64,000 nucleotides of DNA from Dehalococcoidia bacterium (GCA_030615865.1 JAUWYK010000002.1:1-64000); one strand, 5' to 3'; numbered from the stretch's first letter, positions 33,286 to 42,881 are shown. Numbers and translations are program-made. Notes: generated by a model not told the origin, from the letters alone.

Positions 33286-34284
33286 ATGGCTGAATATAAA
33301 GGTGTTATGACTTTTTGCGAGGCTACCGAAGGAAAATTGGCGTCAAGCGCCACCGAGCTACTGGGTTGTGGCAGAAAACTGGCTGATGACCTGGGGCAAG
33401 AATTATGTGCTGTGCTAGTTGGCAGTGGTATAAGCGGTTTAGCCCAGGAAGCTATTGCCTTCGGCGCCGATAAAGTATATGTAGTTGATGACCCGTTGCT
33501 TAAAGACTACCAGACAGATTCCTATGTATCAGTTATGGAAAAAATAGTTAAGCAGGTAATGCCCCAGATTCTCATTCTGGGGCAGACTTCTATCGGTCGT
33601 GACCTGGCACCCAGGCTAGCTTTCAGACTAGACACGGCGGCTGCTATGGGCTGCATGGAGCTGGCTATTGACCCTGAGTCAAAGCTACTGCTGCAGACCA
33701 AGCCTGTCTACGGAGGGACTGCTCAAGCTGTCTTCACTTGCCAGTCCTACCCACAAATAGCCACCGTTAGAGCCAAGGCAATGTCACCCCTAGAGCGAGA
33801 CGCTTCAAGGCAAGGGGAGGTCATTACTATTGAGGCAGGACTGGACCCATCAGCCATAAGAACCAAGGTCATAGAGAAGGTACCAGAAGAGGTAGAAGGG
33901 ATAAAGCTGGAGGAGGCTGAGGCAGTAGTAAGTGGAGGCAGAGGCATTGGTAGTGCCGAGGGTTTTAAGCAACTAGAGGAGCTAGCCAGGCTGCTAAATG
34001 GAGCAATAGGAGCTACCAGACCTCCCTGTGATAATGGTTGGGTGCCAGAAGGATTACAGGTAGGACTTACCGGCAAGATTATTGCCCCAGACCTCTACAT
34101 TGCTGTAGCTCTCTCGGGTTCCAGCCAACACATGAGCGGCTGCTCAGGGTCAAAGAACATCATAGCCATAAATAAAGACCCTGAGGCAAATATCTTCAAA
34201 GTAGCTCACCTTGGTGTAGTCGGAGACTGGAAAAAGGTGATACCTGCTTTTAGTGATAAGCTAAAGGAACTTCTAGCTAAGTAA
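33286..34284 (+). CDS. etfA: electron transfer flavoprotein alpha subunit
   Basis: 332 residues, AAGGAGG 8 bases upstream. The FAD-binding C-terminus reads [26 protein letters not shown], then [26 protein letters not shown], as in Etf[15 protein letters not shown] opens that domain. The N-terminal domain pairs with EtfB. It lacks the two-cluster ferredoxin extension seen in some anaerobe EtfA proteins. Confidence 0.93.
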   Translation: MAEYKGVMTFCEATEGKLASSATELLGCGRKLADDLGQELCAVLVGSGISGLAQEAIAFGADKVYVVDDPLLKDYQTDSYVSVMEKIVKQVMPQILILGQTSIGRDLAPRLAFRLDTAAAMGCMELAIDPESKLLLQTKPVYGGTAQAVFTCQSYPQIATVRAKAMSPLERDASRQGEVITIEAGLDPSAIRTKVIEKVPEEVEGIKLEEAEAVVSGGRGIGSAEGFKQLEELARLLNGAIGATRPPCDNGWVPEGLQVGLTGKIIAPDLYIAVALSGSSQHMSGCSGSKNIIAINKDPEANIFKVAHLGVVGDWKKVIPAFSDKLKELLAK

Positions 34285-34342
34285 ATAGCTTTAAATTTGT
34301 AGCTTCAATGTCAAAACCTAGAAGTAATTTATGTGAGGTAGT

Positions 34343-35215
34343 ATGGTTATGAAAATAAGCAGAATAGTTTTTGGTCTCTACCTGTTGTTAGCCAGTCTAT
34401 TGGCTATCTTTCAACCCACTGCTGTCTTAGCCCAGGATGAGGCTCCCCCGGAGGAAACGATTGAACTAGTTGCCTCCTACCCCAAAATGGAGGCTGTCGC
34501 TGGAGGTGTTTTTGAGTTCGAGGTGGAGTTCAAGTATCAGGGAATCGAAGCCCGTGTCTTTGACCTGGTGGCTGAAGGTCCCAAGGACTGGGCGGTATAC
34601 ATGACTCAGACTTATGCGAAGGAAAAACGGATATCAGCTATCAGGCTTGAGCCAACGACGGCATACGGAACTAAGATAACTGTTATGGCGGCTTCGCCAT
34701 TCTGGCTTATGCCTGAGCCAGGGGATTATAAGATAACAGTAGAAGCAAGCTCAGGAGAAGTTAAGGGCAGCATTGAACTTATCACAGTAATAACTGCCAG
34801 GTATACCCTTGATTTAGTACCGGCTACTGAGCGCTATAATACCTCAGCCACAGCGGGTAAGGATAACTACTTCTCAATAGTAGTACAGAACCAGGGCACA
34901 GCAGCTATTGAGAATATTACCTTCTCTGCGAGTAAGCCCTCAGGATGGACAATCGAATTCTTCCCAGATAAAGTAGATTCTCTGGATGCTGTTAACTATC
35001 AAACAGTAGATGTGAATATAAAGCCACCGTCAAAAACTATAGCCGGGGATTATGAAATCACCCTTAGAGCTTCAGGAAAGCAAGCTTCAGCAGAGGGGCT
35101 TGATATTAGGGTTACAGTGGAGACACCGCCGGTGGGGCAGTGGGTCGGGGTTGGCATTATAGTGCTCGTCATTGCTGGTTTAATTGTCATCTTTATGCGA
35201 TTTAGCAGACGGTGA
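34343..35215 (+). CDS. exported NEW3-domain protein tethered by a C-terminal helix
   Basis: 290 residues. A signal peptide (about 1-31, ending VLAQ) leads to two beta-sandwich units (about 40-150 and 155-265) of the NPCBM-associated NEW3 type, marked by VVQNQGTAAIENITFSASKPSGWTI and AGDYEITLRASG. A C-terminal helix (WVGVGIIVLVIAGLIVIFM) ends in a basic tail. The ABC ATPase and permease genes follow directly, so it is probably the extracellular accessory part of that exporter. The substrate is unknown. Confidence 0.78.
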   Translation: MVMKISRIVFGLYLLLASLLAIFQPTAVLAQDEAPPEETIELVASYPKMEAVAGGVFEFEVEFKYQGIEARVFDLVAEGPKDWAVYMTQTYAKEKRISAIRLEPTTAYGTKITVMAASPFWLMPEPGDYKITVEASSGEVKGSIELITVITARYTLDLVPATERYNTSATAGKDNYFSIVVQNQGTAAIENITFSASKPSGWTIEFFPDKVDSLDAVNYQTVDVNIKPPSKTIAGDYEITLRASGKQASAEGLDIRVTVETPPVGQWVGVGIIVLVIAGLIVIFMRFSRR

Positions 35216-35219
35216 GGGG

Positions 35220-36155
35220 ATGGACAAAAAGATAGTAGTAGAGACTCAAGACCTGACCAAGAGGTATGATGGAGTTACTGTAGTTGACCATCTCAATCTC
35301 CACATTGCCGAGAAAGAGATATTCGGCTTACTTGGTCCCAATGGTGCCGGCAAAACTACTACCATCCTCATGTTATTGGGGCTGACTGAGCCAGCATCAG
35401 GCATTGCCCGAATCTATGGATTTAACTCAACCAGAGAGCCGCTTAAGGTAAAACGCCTGGTGGGATACCTGCCAGAAAAGGTAGGATTTTATGACAATCT
35501 CACTGCCAGGGAAAACCTGAAATTTATTGCCGAGCTCAACAATATCGGTGGCGCTGAAGCTGAGAGCCGAATCAATGAGGTACTGGCAGCGGTAAATATC
35601 AGTGAGGTGGCAGACCTGACCGTGGGCAAGTTTTCACGGGGGATGAAGCAACGCTTGGGAATAGCTGACGTATTAATCAAAAAGCCAAAGGTAGCTTTTC
35701 TTGACGAACCCACTGCCGGGCTTGACCCCGAAGGGATTGACCAAGTCCTTGACCTAATAGCTAACCTGCCTCAAGTGGGGACAACCGTAGTTCTGTCTTC
35801 CCACCGACTATATGAAGTGCAAAGGGTATGCCACAGCATAGGAATACTATCTAAGGGCAAGATGGTAATTGAGGGTTCTTTAGAGCATCTTGGTAGAGAG
35901 GCTTTCGCCGGGGGTCGCTATAGAATAGAGGTTGAAACCACCGAGCCAAGCCCCCAACTTGTAGACATTGTCAAGGGAATTAGTGGGGTAATAAGTGTAG
36001 AAACTAAGGGTAATCTGCTTTTAATAAGCACCGATTCAGACCTGCGGGCTGAAATATCTAAAGCAGTGGTGCAAAGCAATTTCCCACTAATTCAAATGAA
36101 GGTACAAGAGTTCTCACTGGACGATATATATATGAAGTATTTCCATGAAGGCTAA
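35220..36155 (+). CDS. ABC transporter ATP-binding protein (ABC-2 type)
   Basis: 311 residues from ATG 35220 with GAGGGG upstream; an in-frame start at 35184 would overlap the previous gene. Walker A GPNGAGKTT, signature FSRGMKQRLGIAD, Walker B VAFLDEPTAGLD, and H-loop SSHRLYEVQ. The C-terminal 90 residues are the extension common to NosF/CcmA-like exporters. It energises the permease encoded 8 bases later. Confidence 0.9.
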   Translation: MDKKIVVETQDLTKRYDGVTVVDHLNLHIAEKEIFGLLGPNGAGKTTTILMLLGLTEPASGIARIYGFNSTREPLKVKRLVGYLPEKVGFYDNLTARENLKFIAELNNIGGAEAESRINEVLAAVNISEVADLTVGKFSRGMKQRLGIADVLIKKPKVAFLDEPTAGLDPEGIDQVLDLIANLPQVGTTVVLSSHRLYEVQRVCHSIGILSKGKMVIEGSLEHLGREAFAGGRYRIEVETTEPSPQLVDIVKGISGVISVETKGNLLLISTDSDLRAEISKAVVQSNFPLIQMKVQEFSLDDIYMKYFHEG

Positions 36156-36163
36156 TTTGAGAA

Positions 36164-37045
36164 ATGATAACTATCCTCCGAAAAGAACTTGCTGACTATT
36201 TCACCAGCACCAGATGTTTCATTCTGTTTCTGCTAGTATTTCTGGCTAGCGCCGGTGGACTTTATGCTGCCCATCAAGGAATTCGCGGGGCTGTCGGTGA
36301 AACAGGATTTATTTTCCTAAAACTGTTTACTACCTCCGGAGAAGCAATTCCTTCGCTGGTTAGCTTCATTGCCCTATTCGTCCCTATAATAGGGATAGCC
36401 CTGGGCTTTGATGCCATAAACAGTGAGCGCTCCAGTGGCACCCTGAATCGAATCTTATCCCAACCTATCTACCGAGATAGCGCCATCAACGGCAAATTCC
36501 TGGCAGGTATAGTTACCCTGTCCATCATGATGTTAGCTACCGTGCTAATAGTTTCCGGGATGGGTCTGAGAATGATTGGCGTGGCGCCAACTCCTGAAGA
36601 AATTATCAGGCTCTTCATCTATCTTGTTCTTATCATTTTTTACGGAGCTTTCTGGATAGGCTTGGCCATACTTTTCTCCGTCTTATTTCGGAGCATAGCT
36701 ATCTCTCTACTAGCCTCAATCGCCGTCTGGCTATTCTTTGGCTTCTTTTACACCCTTCTGATAGTGCCGGCGGTAGCCCAATCTGCGGAGATGTACCTAA
36801 TGTTGCTACGGCTTTCCCCTCATTCGCTGTTTCAAGAGGCTACTATGGTAATGCTCCTGCCACAATCGAGAGGTCTGGGAATACTAACCTCAGGTGATAT
36901 AGCCTACATGCTACCTAACCCCCTCCCGTTGGGCCAGAGTATGCTCCTCATCTGGCCACAACTCACCACCCTAATAGGTCTAGCTGCTGTCTGCTTTGCG
37001 ATTAGTTATGTGGTATTTATGAGGCAGGAGATAAGAGCTTCATAG
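36164..37045 (+). CDS. ABC-2 type permease (NosY-like)
   Basis: 293 residues with six hydrophobic helices. The start ITILRKELADYFTSTRCFILF and the region FDAINSERSSGTLNRILSQPIYRDSAINGKFLAGI are typical of NosY/GldF-type exporters. With the preceding ATPase and NEW3 protein it makes a three-gene export or assembly system. No cargo gene can be named from the neighbours. Confidence 0.85.
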   Translation: MITILRKELADYFTSTRCFILFLLVFLASAGGLYAAHQGIRGAVGETGFIFLKLFTTSGEAIPSLVSFIALFVPIIGIALGFDAINSERSSGTLNRILSQPIYRDSAINGKFLAGIVTLSIMMLATVLIVSGMGLRMIGVAPTPEEIIRLFIYLVLIIFYGAFWIGLAILFSVLFRSIAISLLASIAVWLFFGFFYTLLIVPAVAQSAEMYLMLLRLSPHSLFQEATMVMLLPQSRGLGILTSGDIAYMLPNPLPLGQSMLLIWPQLTTLIGLAAVCFAISYVVFMRQEIRAS

Positions 37046-37053
37046 CTGAGAGG

Positions 37054-39105
37054 TTAAGCCTTCTCGGCTTGCCTGCCAGCAATAATCTTCTGAGCAATAT
37101 GAGGCGGCGCCTCCTCGTAGTGGCTAAACTCCACGGTATAGCTCCCTCTGCCCTGTGTTATTGACCTCAGGTCTATGGCATAGCGCAAAACCTCAGCCAG
37201 GGGTACCTGAGCTTCTATCACATTCACCCCACCCCCAGGCTCCATCCCTTGCACCCGGGCTCGTTTAGTATTAAGGTCACCGATAATATCACCAGTGAAG
37301 TCCTCAGGAATAGTTACCTTGATATTCATTATCGGTTCCAATAGAATTGGTTGCCCCTGGGATAACCCTTTTCTCAGCGCCCCTGCTCCAGCAATCTTGA
37401 AGCATATATCTGAGGAATCAACCGGGTGATAGCTACCATCGTAAACTCTTGCCTTTATGTCAACTACAGGATAGCCAGCCAGCACCCCCTCTTGAACTGC
37501 CTCATTAACCCCTTTCTCCACCGCTGGAATATAATTCTTGGGTATACGGCCACCTACTACCTTATCAACAAACTCACGCCCGCTGCCACGAGGTAAAGGC
37601 TCCAGCGCCAAGAGGACATGCCCATATTGACCATGCCCTCCCGTCTGCTTTTTGTGCTTATACTCAGCCTTGGCTGGCATAGTGATAGTCTCTTTATATG
37701 GAACCCTGGGGGTTTCCAGCACCACACCCACCCCGAACTTACGCAACATCTTCCCTGCCGCCACCTCAAGGTGAGTCTCGCCAAGCCCGGATAGAATAGT
37801 CTCACCGGTATCAGCACCTCTATGCACTTCAAGGGTAGGGTCTTCCTCAGATAGTCTGGATAATGCTGTCCCCAGCTTATCCAGGTCGGCCTTTGTCTTA
37901 GGATGTACCGCCTCACTAAAAGCTGGCTCAGGGAATAGAATAGAGGCAATTTTCACTGGCTTATCCCGACTACATAGTGTATCCCCGGTGCTGGTCAGAC
38001 TCAATTTGGCTACTGCCCCCATGTCTCCAGCCCTAAGCTGGGGTACTGGTTCCTGGGTCTTGCCTCTGATAGTAAATAGCTGACCTATGCGCTCTGTCCC
38101 GCTTCGTGTCGCATTCCACACTTGAGAATTGCTATCAACAGAACCAGTGTAAACCCGAAAGTAGGTAAGTTTACCGACATATGGGTCAGCACTGGTCTTA
38201 AACACCAGGGCAGCTAAGGAGGCATCCTGACTTGGCTCAATTGCCTGCGCAGCTTCAGCAACAACTACCTCTCGCTCTTTAGGTGAAGGCAGATAGTCAT
38301 ATATGGCATCCAGAAGTGAGGTAATTCCTATATTTTGTATAGCTGAGCCAACTAAAACTGGCACAGTCTTGCCAGTTACTACCGCCTGTCGCAAGCCATG
38401 GCTAAGTTCTTCCAGGCTGAGTTCTTCACCACCCAGATACTTCTCAATAAGCCGGTCATCAACCTCAGCCGCCGCCTCTACCACCTTCTCATGAAGAGAA
38501 TCGGCTTGATTTTGCAGTGATGCGGGTATTTCAGCCTCCTTAGGCGGAGAACCGATATAGCTTTTCATCGTCAGCAGGTCAACCACACCCTGAAAATCAT
38601 TGTGGGCACCTATCGGCAGCTGGAGGGGTATGCACCTAGAGCCAAACTTCGACTGAAGCTCTTCCACAGTTCGATGAAAGTCAGCATTCTCGCGGTCCAT
38701 CTTATTAATAAAGATAAGGCGGGGAAGGTCAGCCTCCTCACAATATGCCCACATCTGCTCAGTGCCAACTTCAACACCAGAGGCGGCACAGACCACAATT
38801 ATTGCCGCTTCACTAACCCTCATTGCCGCCCTGACCTCGCCAACAAAGTCGGAATAACCAGGGGTATCAATAAGGTTAATCTTAGTCCCTTTCCACTGGC
38901 AGGGAAGCAACGACAGATTAATGCTAATCTTGCGCTTTACTTCATCAGGGTCGTAATCCGAGGTGGTAGAGCCGTCATCAACCTTGCCTAACCGGGTAAT
39001 TGCCCCGGCAGTAAACAAGATGGCTTCCGATGCTGATGTCTTGCCAGCGCCACAATGAGACAGTAAAGCAAGATTACGAATATTCTCCAGAGTGTATTGC
39101 TGCAT
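37054..39105 (-). CDS. elongation factor G paralogue
   Basis: 683 residues with all five EF-G domains. The GTP loop is SHCGAGKTS, switch II is DTPGYSDFVGEV, and the NKMD motif is FINKMDRENADF. The canonical switch II is DTPGHxDF; here the His that activates water in GTP hydrolysis is Tyr. This matches the EF-G-like group of Actinobacteria and Chloroflexi, not the main translocase, and suggests slow hydrolysis or a role in recycling or stress. A TATAAT box (minus strand, near 39157) with a TTGCCG 18 bases upstream precedes it. Confidence 0.85.
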   Translation of the reverse strand: MQQYTLENIRNLALLSHCGAGKTSASEAILFTAGAITRLGKVDDGSTTSDYDPDEVKRKISINLSLLPCQWKGTKINLIDTPGYSDFVGEVRAAMRVSEAAIIVVCAASGVEVGTEQMWAYCEEADLPRLIFINKMDRENADFHRTVEELQSKFGSRCIPLQLPIGAHNDFQGVVDLLTMKSYIGSPPKEAEIPASLQNQADSLHEKVVEAAAEVDDRLIEKYLGGEELSLEELSHGLRQAVVTGKTVPVLVGSAIQNIGITSLLDAIYDYLPSPKEREVVVAEAAQAIEPSQDASLAALVFKTSADPYVGKLTYFRVYTGSVDSNSQVWNATRSGTERIGQLFTIRGKTQEPVPQLRAGDMGAVAKLSLTSTGDTLCSRDKPVKIASILFPEPAFSEAVHPKTKADLDKLGTALSRLSEEDPTLEVHRGADTGETILSGLGETHLEVAAGKMLRKFGVGVVLETPRVPYKETITMPAKAEYKHKKQTGGHGQYGHVLLALEPLPRGSGREFVDKVVGGRIPKNYIPAVEKGVNEAVQEGVLAGYPVVDIKARVYDGSYHPVDSSDICFKIAGAGALRKGLSQGQPILLEPIMNIKVTIPEDFTGDIIGDLNTKRARVQGMEPGGGVNVIEAQVPLAEVLRYAIDLRSITQGRGSYTVEFSHYEEAPPHIAQKIIAGRQAEKA

Positions 39106-39444
39106 CTAATCACCTACTCTCCAGCTATATTATTCCGACACTATTATACCCACAATTAAGGAGACACGGCAAATAACAGGATTATTTATCTACCTCACCC
39201 CCTTTTAATTCCAGTTTGGTAACCCTATCCCCTTTATCCCCTTCCCCTTGATAAGGGGAAGGGGAAGATAATTTCTTAAGAGGGGCTTCGCCCCTCTTAG
39301 ACACCCCACCAGATTAACCTTCATGAGGGGAAGATGATTTATTAAAGAGGGGCTTTGCCTCTCTTAGACACCCCGCTAGATTAACCTTCATGAAAGGGAA
39401 GGGGGTCAGGGGGATAGGTTTCTAAATGATATCTATAGCCGGAG
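39106..39444. repeat. Intergenic tandem repeat with hairpins (two copies of about 66 bp)
   Basis: No gene lies in this 339-base gap. Copy 1 (39261-39326) and copy 2 (39327-39393) share GGGGAAGAT-A/G-ATTT, a hairpin (AAGAGGGGC, short loop, GCCCCTCTT), TTAGACACCCC and AGATTAACCTTCATGA. A third partial AAGGGAAGGGGG follows near 39394. Both copies could act as 3' ends for the transglutaminase gene. They look like units of an interspersed family. Confidence 0.75.
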
Positions 39445-40278
39445 TTAGCGAGCACGCTTCCTTCTTCTTCTAAAGAGGGACATAAACCATAACAAGCCAA
39501 TTATGCCAATGAACGGAAATGGTTGGGAGGAGACACCGCCACCGGTTTTGGCAATGGCGGTTGGGGGTGCAGCCGGTGGTTTCAGCGGGGCTACTGCCTC
39601 TTCCTCTATTTCATATGCCGCCAGTTTAACATTGAGAAACTCCTTGGATACCCAGCCGAACGGGTTATTTTTGCCTGTTGCCTCAATCCAGACCCAGCCC
39701 GGCTCACCCTCCAGCTCAAAAATTGCACTTGCCTTATTATAGTCAGGGAGATAAACCAGCGCTGCGGTATGACCTGAGCCGACTACTATAGCTGAACGAT
39801 ATCCTGCACCCTTATACATAACAGCCAGCAGCACAGCACTATCCTCACAATCACCATAACCAACGCCATCCTGGTCAATAGTAGTTGCCAGCTCATCTGC
39901 ATTTTGGGCAAACTCATCATATTTAAACTGGTCTACATCGGGGGTATAGTGAACCCTATCCCGAACAAAATGAAATACTGCTCGTGCCCTTTGCAATTGG
40001 TCCGGGTATTTGCCGGCAATCTGCTCACCTAAACTGTAGGCTAAGGCAGTCCTCTCCCCGAGGCTCTCAAAGGCTATAACCGGACGGAAAGAAGTCTCAG
40101 ATATTTGATAAAAGCCATCTTCGCCAAAGGCTCTGGTACGACATATCCCCCAGTCATCAAACACATCATCATTTATCTCATAGAAACCCGATGACGGAGT
40201 TGCCGCCACGTAGCCAGTAGCTGCCAATACCGCTACGAATGCAAATATTAAGCCTACTAAAACCTTAATCCTGTTCAT
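39445..40278 (-). CDS. exported transglutaminase-like protein with C-terminal anchor
   Basis: 277 residues. Signal peptide about 1-26. The transglutaminase core (about 95-205) has the catalytic triad pattern: GYGDCEDSAVLLA (Cys), VVGSGHTAALVYL (His) and WVWIEATG (Glu in place of Asp). A proline-rich linker (EEEAVAPLKPPAAPPTAIA) leads to KTGGG, a hydrophobic helix and a terminal RRRRKRAR cluster, a layout like sorting signals of the CTERM type. It may be a protease or cross-linking enzyme on the outer face of the membrane. It overlaps the next upstream gene by 4 bases. Confidence 0.8.
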   Translation of the reverse strand: MNRIKVLVGLIFAFVAVLAATGYVAATPSSGFYEINDDVFDDWGICRTRAFGEDGFYQISETSFRPVIAFESLGERTALAYSLGEQIAGKYPDQLQRARAVFHFVRDRVHYTPDVDQFKYDEFAQNADELATTIDQDGVGYGDCEDSAVLLAVMYKGAGYRSAIVVGSGHTAALVYLPDYNKASAIFELEGEPGWVWIEATGKNNPFGWVSKEFLNVKLAAYEIEEEAVAPLKPPAAPPTAIAKTGGGVSSQPFPFIGIIGLLWFMSLFRRRRKRAR

Positions 40279-40760
40279 AGCGGTGTTGTTAGTGCTGCAT
40301 GGAGTATCAAGCCAAAGAAAACGAGATAGCCAAAGACATGGATACCTACTGCCACCGGTCTCTGGTTGATGCTGGCAAAGGCTATTTTGGGAGTCAGCTT
40401 GTCAACCAAGTAGAATAGGGCTATCCCGACAAGCAGGCTTACCAGGAAACTTAAAGCTAATAGCCCCAGTCTTCTAAAATCAAAAAAGTAGCTAAGTATT
40501 GGGCCGCCAAATACAGCCGGTGCCGTAATGGCGCCGTGGATGACAAGACCAGCAAGGATGAAAAAGCCGGCAATGAATAGTCCGGTAGCAACAGGACTCT
40601 CTCCAATACGCTGGCGATGAGGGATGTGAGGGGTAAGAGCATCTAGTGCCCTGATACCAAGCCAGGCAAGGATAGTACAGATGAAGACCAGCCATATCGT
40701 CCTAGCCATCCATATCAGAACAATTAACCAGAAGGGAGCTACTAAACCTAGCTCATTCAT
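40275..40760 (-). CDS. membrane protein with duplicated helix pairs (DUF350-like)
   Basis: 161 residues with about four to five helices. An internal repeat is visible: ALTPHIPHRQRIGESPVATG-L and LTPKIAFASINQRPVAVG-I are each followed by a glycine-rich helix ending in HxAxTxP (HGAITAP, HAALTTP). That duplication resembles DUF350. The function is unknown. Translational coupling to the transglutaminase gene (ATGA overlap) implies a joint role at the membrane. Confidence 0.6.
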   Translation of the reverse strand: MNELGLVAPFWLIVLIWMARTIWLVFICTILAWLGIRALDALTPHIPHRQRIGESPVATGLFIAGFFILAGLVIHGAITAPAVFGGPILSYFFDFRRLGLLALSFLVSLLVGIALFYLVDKLTPKIAFASINQRPVAVGIHVFGYLVFFGLILHAALTTPL

Positions 40761-40785
40761 ATTAAAGTTCCTCCTTATTATTTAA

Positions 40786-41337
40786 TCAGGTTATCAATAA
40801 TGGTGTGATATAAGTCTCAATGATAGCCGCTGGCAGAAGCAAAGCAAAAGCTATCATAAGATAACGCAAATTCCGCCTCAGGCCGGGCAGTAATTGACTT
40901 CTCCTTTCTCTTTTGAATAAGGCTAGTATTGCCATTGCGCCAAAGCTGAGAGCAGCCGCCTGACCCAAGATGAGAGCCGGGAGTTCAAAAATGCCATGAG
41001 GAAGCAAACCAGCTAATACAAAACCAAGGGATTTCTCCTCAATCACTAGTGCCGAGACAAAGGATATAAGCCAGCCATTAACAACTAAAGCCAGGATAGG
41101 CGCCAGGCAAAAAATCGGGCTGAATACAAAGCTTATCAGCAAAGCAGAAACATTCTTAATAAAGATAAATAAAGCAAGAAGGGCAGGAGGAAGTGAGCTT
41201 AAGAAAGTGACAAGCTCTTCGAGGGCAACAATTTCTTCAGACATGAGGTTGACGCTATTGGTTGGGATAGCCAAGCCAAATACCAGACCAATGCCGAACA
41301 AGAAAATAGCAATAAAAACCCACCTTTTATAGCTCAA
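40786..41337 (-). CDS. SpoIIM-family membrane protein
   Basis: 183 residues if started at TTG 41337 with an AGGGG site; ATG codons at 41373 and 41391 are alternatives that overlap the nitroreductase gene. Five helices. GLLPHGIFELPALILGQAAALSFG is the signature of the SpoIIM/DUF95 family. In sporulating bacteria SpoIIM acts in engulfment with a cell-wall hydrolase, but family members are common in non-sporulating prokaryotes. Here it neighbours a transglutaminase and another membrane protein; role unknown. Confidence 0.75.
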   Translation of the reverse strand: MSYKRWVFIAIFLFGIGLVFGLAIPTNSVNLMSEEIVALEELVTFLSSLPPALLALFIFIKNVSALLISFVFSPIFCLAPILALVVNGWLISFVSALVIEEKSLGFVLAGLLPHGIFELPALILGQAAALSFGAMAILALFKRERRSQLLPGLRRNLRYLMIAFALLLPAAIIETYITPLLIT

Positions 41338-41347
41338 TAAACGACCC

Positions 41348-41932
41348 CTATTTAACCTCCCGCTCAAGGCCATATTTATCATAAAAAACAATTTCAGAAA
41401 GCTCTTTTCTTGGTCTTGGGTTAGGTTCCTGGGCAGGGTAACCTAACGGAGTCATTACGACCACACAGAAACCTTGTGGTACCTGTAGAATGTTGGCTGC
41501 CTTTTTAGCATCAAAAGCGCCAACATGCACCGTGCCTAGACCCAGCGAATGAGCAACTAAGACCAAGTTTTGCATCGCCAGTGCCACATCAAACATATAC
41601 CAGTCACCCTTATCTGTGACTGGTTTTCCCTTCTCATAGCCTGATTTCTCTAACTCAGCACAAGCTACAATTACTGTCGGGGCACCTTTAATAGCCTCAA
41701 CCGAGGGATTGTTAACAAGCGTATCATCCCTTGTCGTCTTGATAAGGGTATTAGCCAGTTCAGCCTTTATACTCCCGTCACGCACCACAATAAATCTCCA
41801 GCATTGTCCGTTGTGCCAAGATGGCGCCCAACGGGCAGCTTCCAAAACAAGCTCCACAGTTTTGTTATCTACAGGGTCAGTCTTATACTTACGAATACTT
41901 CTCCTAGCTTTAATTGCTTCCAGGACTTCCAT
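41348..41932 (-). CDS. nitroreductase family FMN protein
   Basis: 194 residues. The start VLEAIKARRSIRKYK binds FMN phosphate; WAPSWHNGQCWRFIV and LVAHSLGLGTVHVGAF and VVVMTPLGYPAQEP are typical. It would reduce nitro groups, quinones or another small molecule using NAD(P)H. It lies 12 bases from pcm and its stop is near the SpoIIM-like gene. Its physiological substrate cannot be inferred. Confidence 0.9.
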   Translation of the reverse strand: MEVLEAIKARRSIRKYKTDPVDNKTVELVLEAARWAPSWHNGQCWRFIVVRDGSIKAELANTLIKTTRDDTLVNNPSVEAIKGAPTVIVACAELEKSGYEKGKPVTDKGDWYMFDVALAMQNLVLVAHSLGLGTVHVGAFDAKKAANILQVPQGFCVVVMTPLGYPAQEPNPRPRKELSEIVFYDKYGLEREVK

Positions 41933-41944
41933 CCTTATCCTCCT

Positions 41945-42592
41945 TTATTCTTCTTCCCAGGCATCCTTACCAATAAGCGAGACGAAGCGGCATCCGCCTA
42001 AATTCTGAACCAGGTTCTTCTTTCTGCGCTTGGTAATTTTATATAGCTCTTGGACATAACGAGAACCTACAGGGATTACCAGCCGGCCATTAATTGCCAA
42101 CTGAGCCAGAAGGTCAGCCGGCACCCTAGGCGCACCGGCGGTAACCATTATGGCATCATAAGGTGCTCCACTCTGCCAACCCAGAGTCTCCTCGGTCAGG
42201 TGCACCTCAATATTGGTATAGCCCAGGCTATCCAATACCTTCCTAGCTGTCTCAGCCAGCGCCGGCAGACGCTCTGTAGTAATCACCAATCGGGCTAACT
42301 CAGCCAAAATAGCTGCCTGATACCCACTGCCCGTCCCTACCTCCAGCACCTTTTCATTGCCAGTAAGCTCTAACGCCTCAGTCATAAGGGCAATAATAAA
42401 CGGTTGTGAAATTGTCTGGTCAAAACCGATAGGAAGCGGTCTATCTTCATAGGCTGAATACTGACTATGTGGTGGCACAAAACGCTCCCGAGGTACGCGA
42501 GCCATAGCTGCCAATACCCGCTCATCCCTAATTTCAGTACTAAGGTGCTCAATTAACCTGGCTCTTGCTGCTTCAAAGTCCATAGTGAGCAC
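41945..42592 (-). CDS. pcm: protein-L-isoaspartate O-methyltransferase
   Basis: 215 residues, normal for Pcm. Motifs: VPRERFVPPHSQYSAYEDRPLPIGFDQTISQPFIIALMTE, VLEVGTGSGYQAAILAEL (SAM site) and LVIPVGS near the C-terminus. It repairs isoaspartyl residues in aged proteins. GTG 42592 is used; an ATG at 42583 is an alternative. Confidence 0.93.
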   Translation of the reverse strand: MLTMDFEAARARLIEHLSTEIRDERVLAAMARVPRERFVPPHSQYSAYEDRPLPIGFDQTISQPFIIALMTEALELTGNEKVLEVGTGSGYQAAILAELARLVITTERLPALAETARKVLDSLGYTNIEVHLTEETLGWQSGAPYDAIMVTAGAPRVPADLLAQLAINGRLVIPVGSRYVQELYKITKRRKKNLVQNLGGCRFVSLIGKDAWEEE

Positions 42593-42609
42593 TCATTGCC
42601 AGGACAAGG

Positions 42610-42870
42610 TTAGGGTAAAACCAAAGCTAGCACAACCAGAATAGCCAGCATTATCCCTGCCAGAATACCAATTGTTCGTAGCTCAGTAACTATGTACGGA
42701 TAACGCGTCGGCACTGTGGCTGGAGGAGCATACACCTTAGCCGGGGCAGAAGGCTCCTCGGTTTGAGTAACTGCTTGCTGCTGGGCAGTTATAGCTGAGA
42801 AGCCCTGCCTAGCCTTTCTTTTTTTACCCCGAGATAGCTTCCGCCGAGCCTGCCGCGATTTACCCGGCAT
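42610..42870 (-). CDS. small basic membrane protein, unknown
   Basis: 86 residues. The first 25 are strongly basic (SRQARRKLSRGKKRKAR), the middle is Pro/Ala-rich, and residues 65-86 form one hydrophobic helix (IGILAGIMLAILVVLALVL). The gene is 11 bases after xerD and leads into pcm. No family was recognised. The basic N-terminus on the inner face may bind nucleic acid or ribosomes. Confidence 0.6.
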   Translation of the reverse strand: MPGKSRQARRKLSRGKKRKARQGFSAITAQQQAVTQTEEPSAPAKVYAPPATVPTRYPYIVTELRTIGILAGIMLAILVVLALVLP

Positions 42871-42881
42871 GTAAAAACCTC

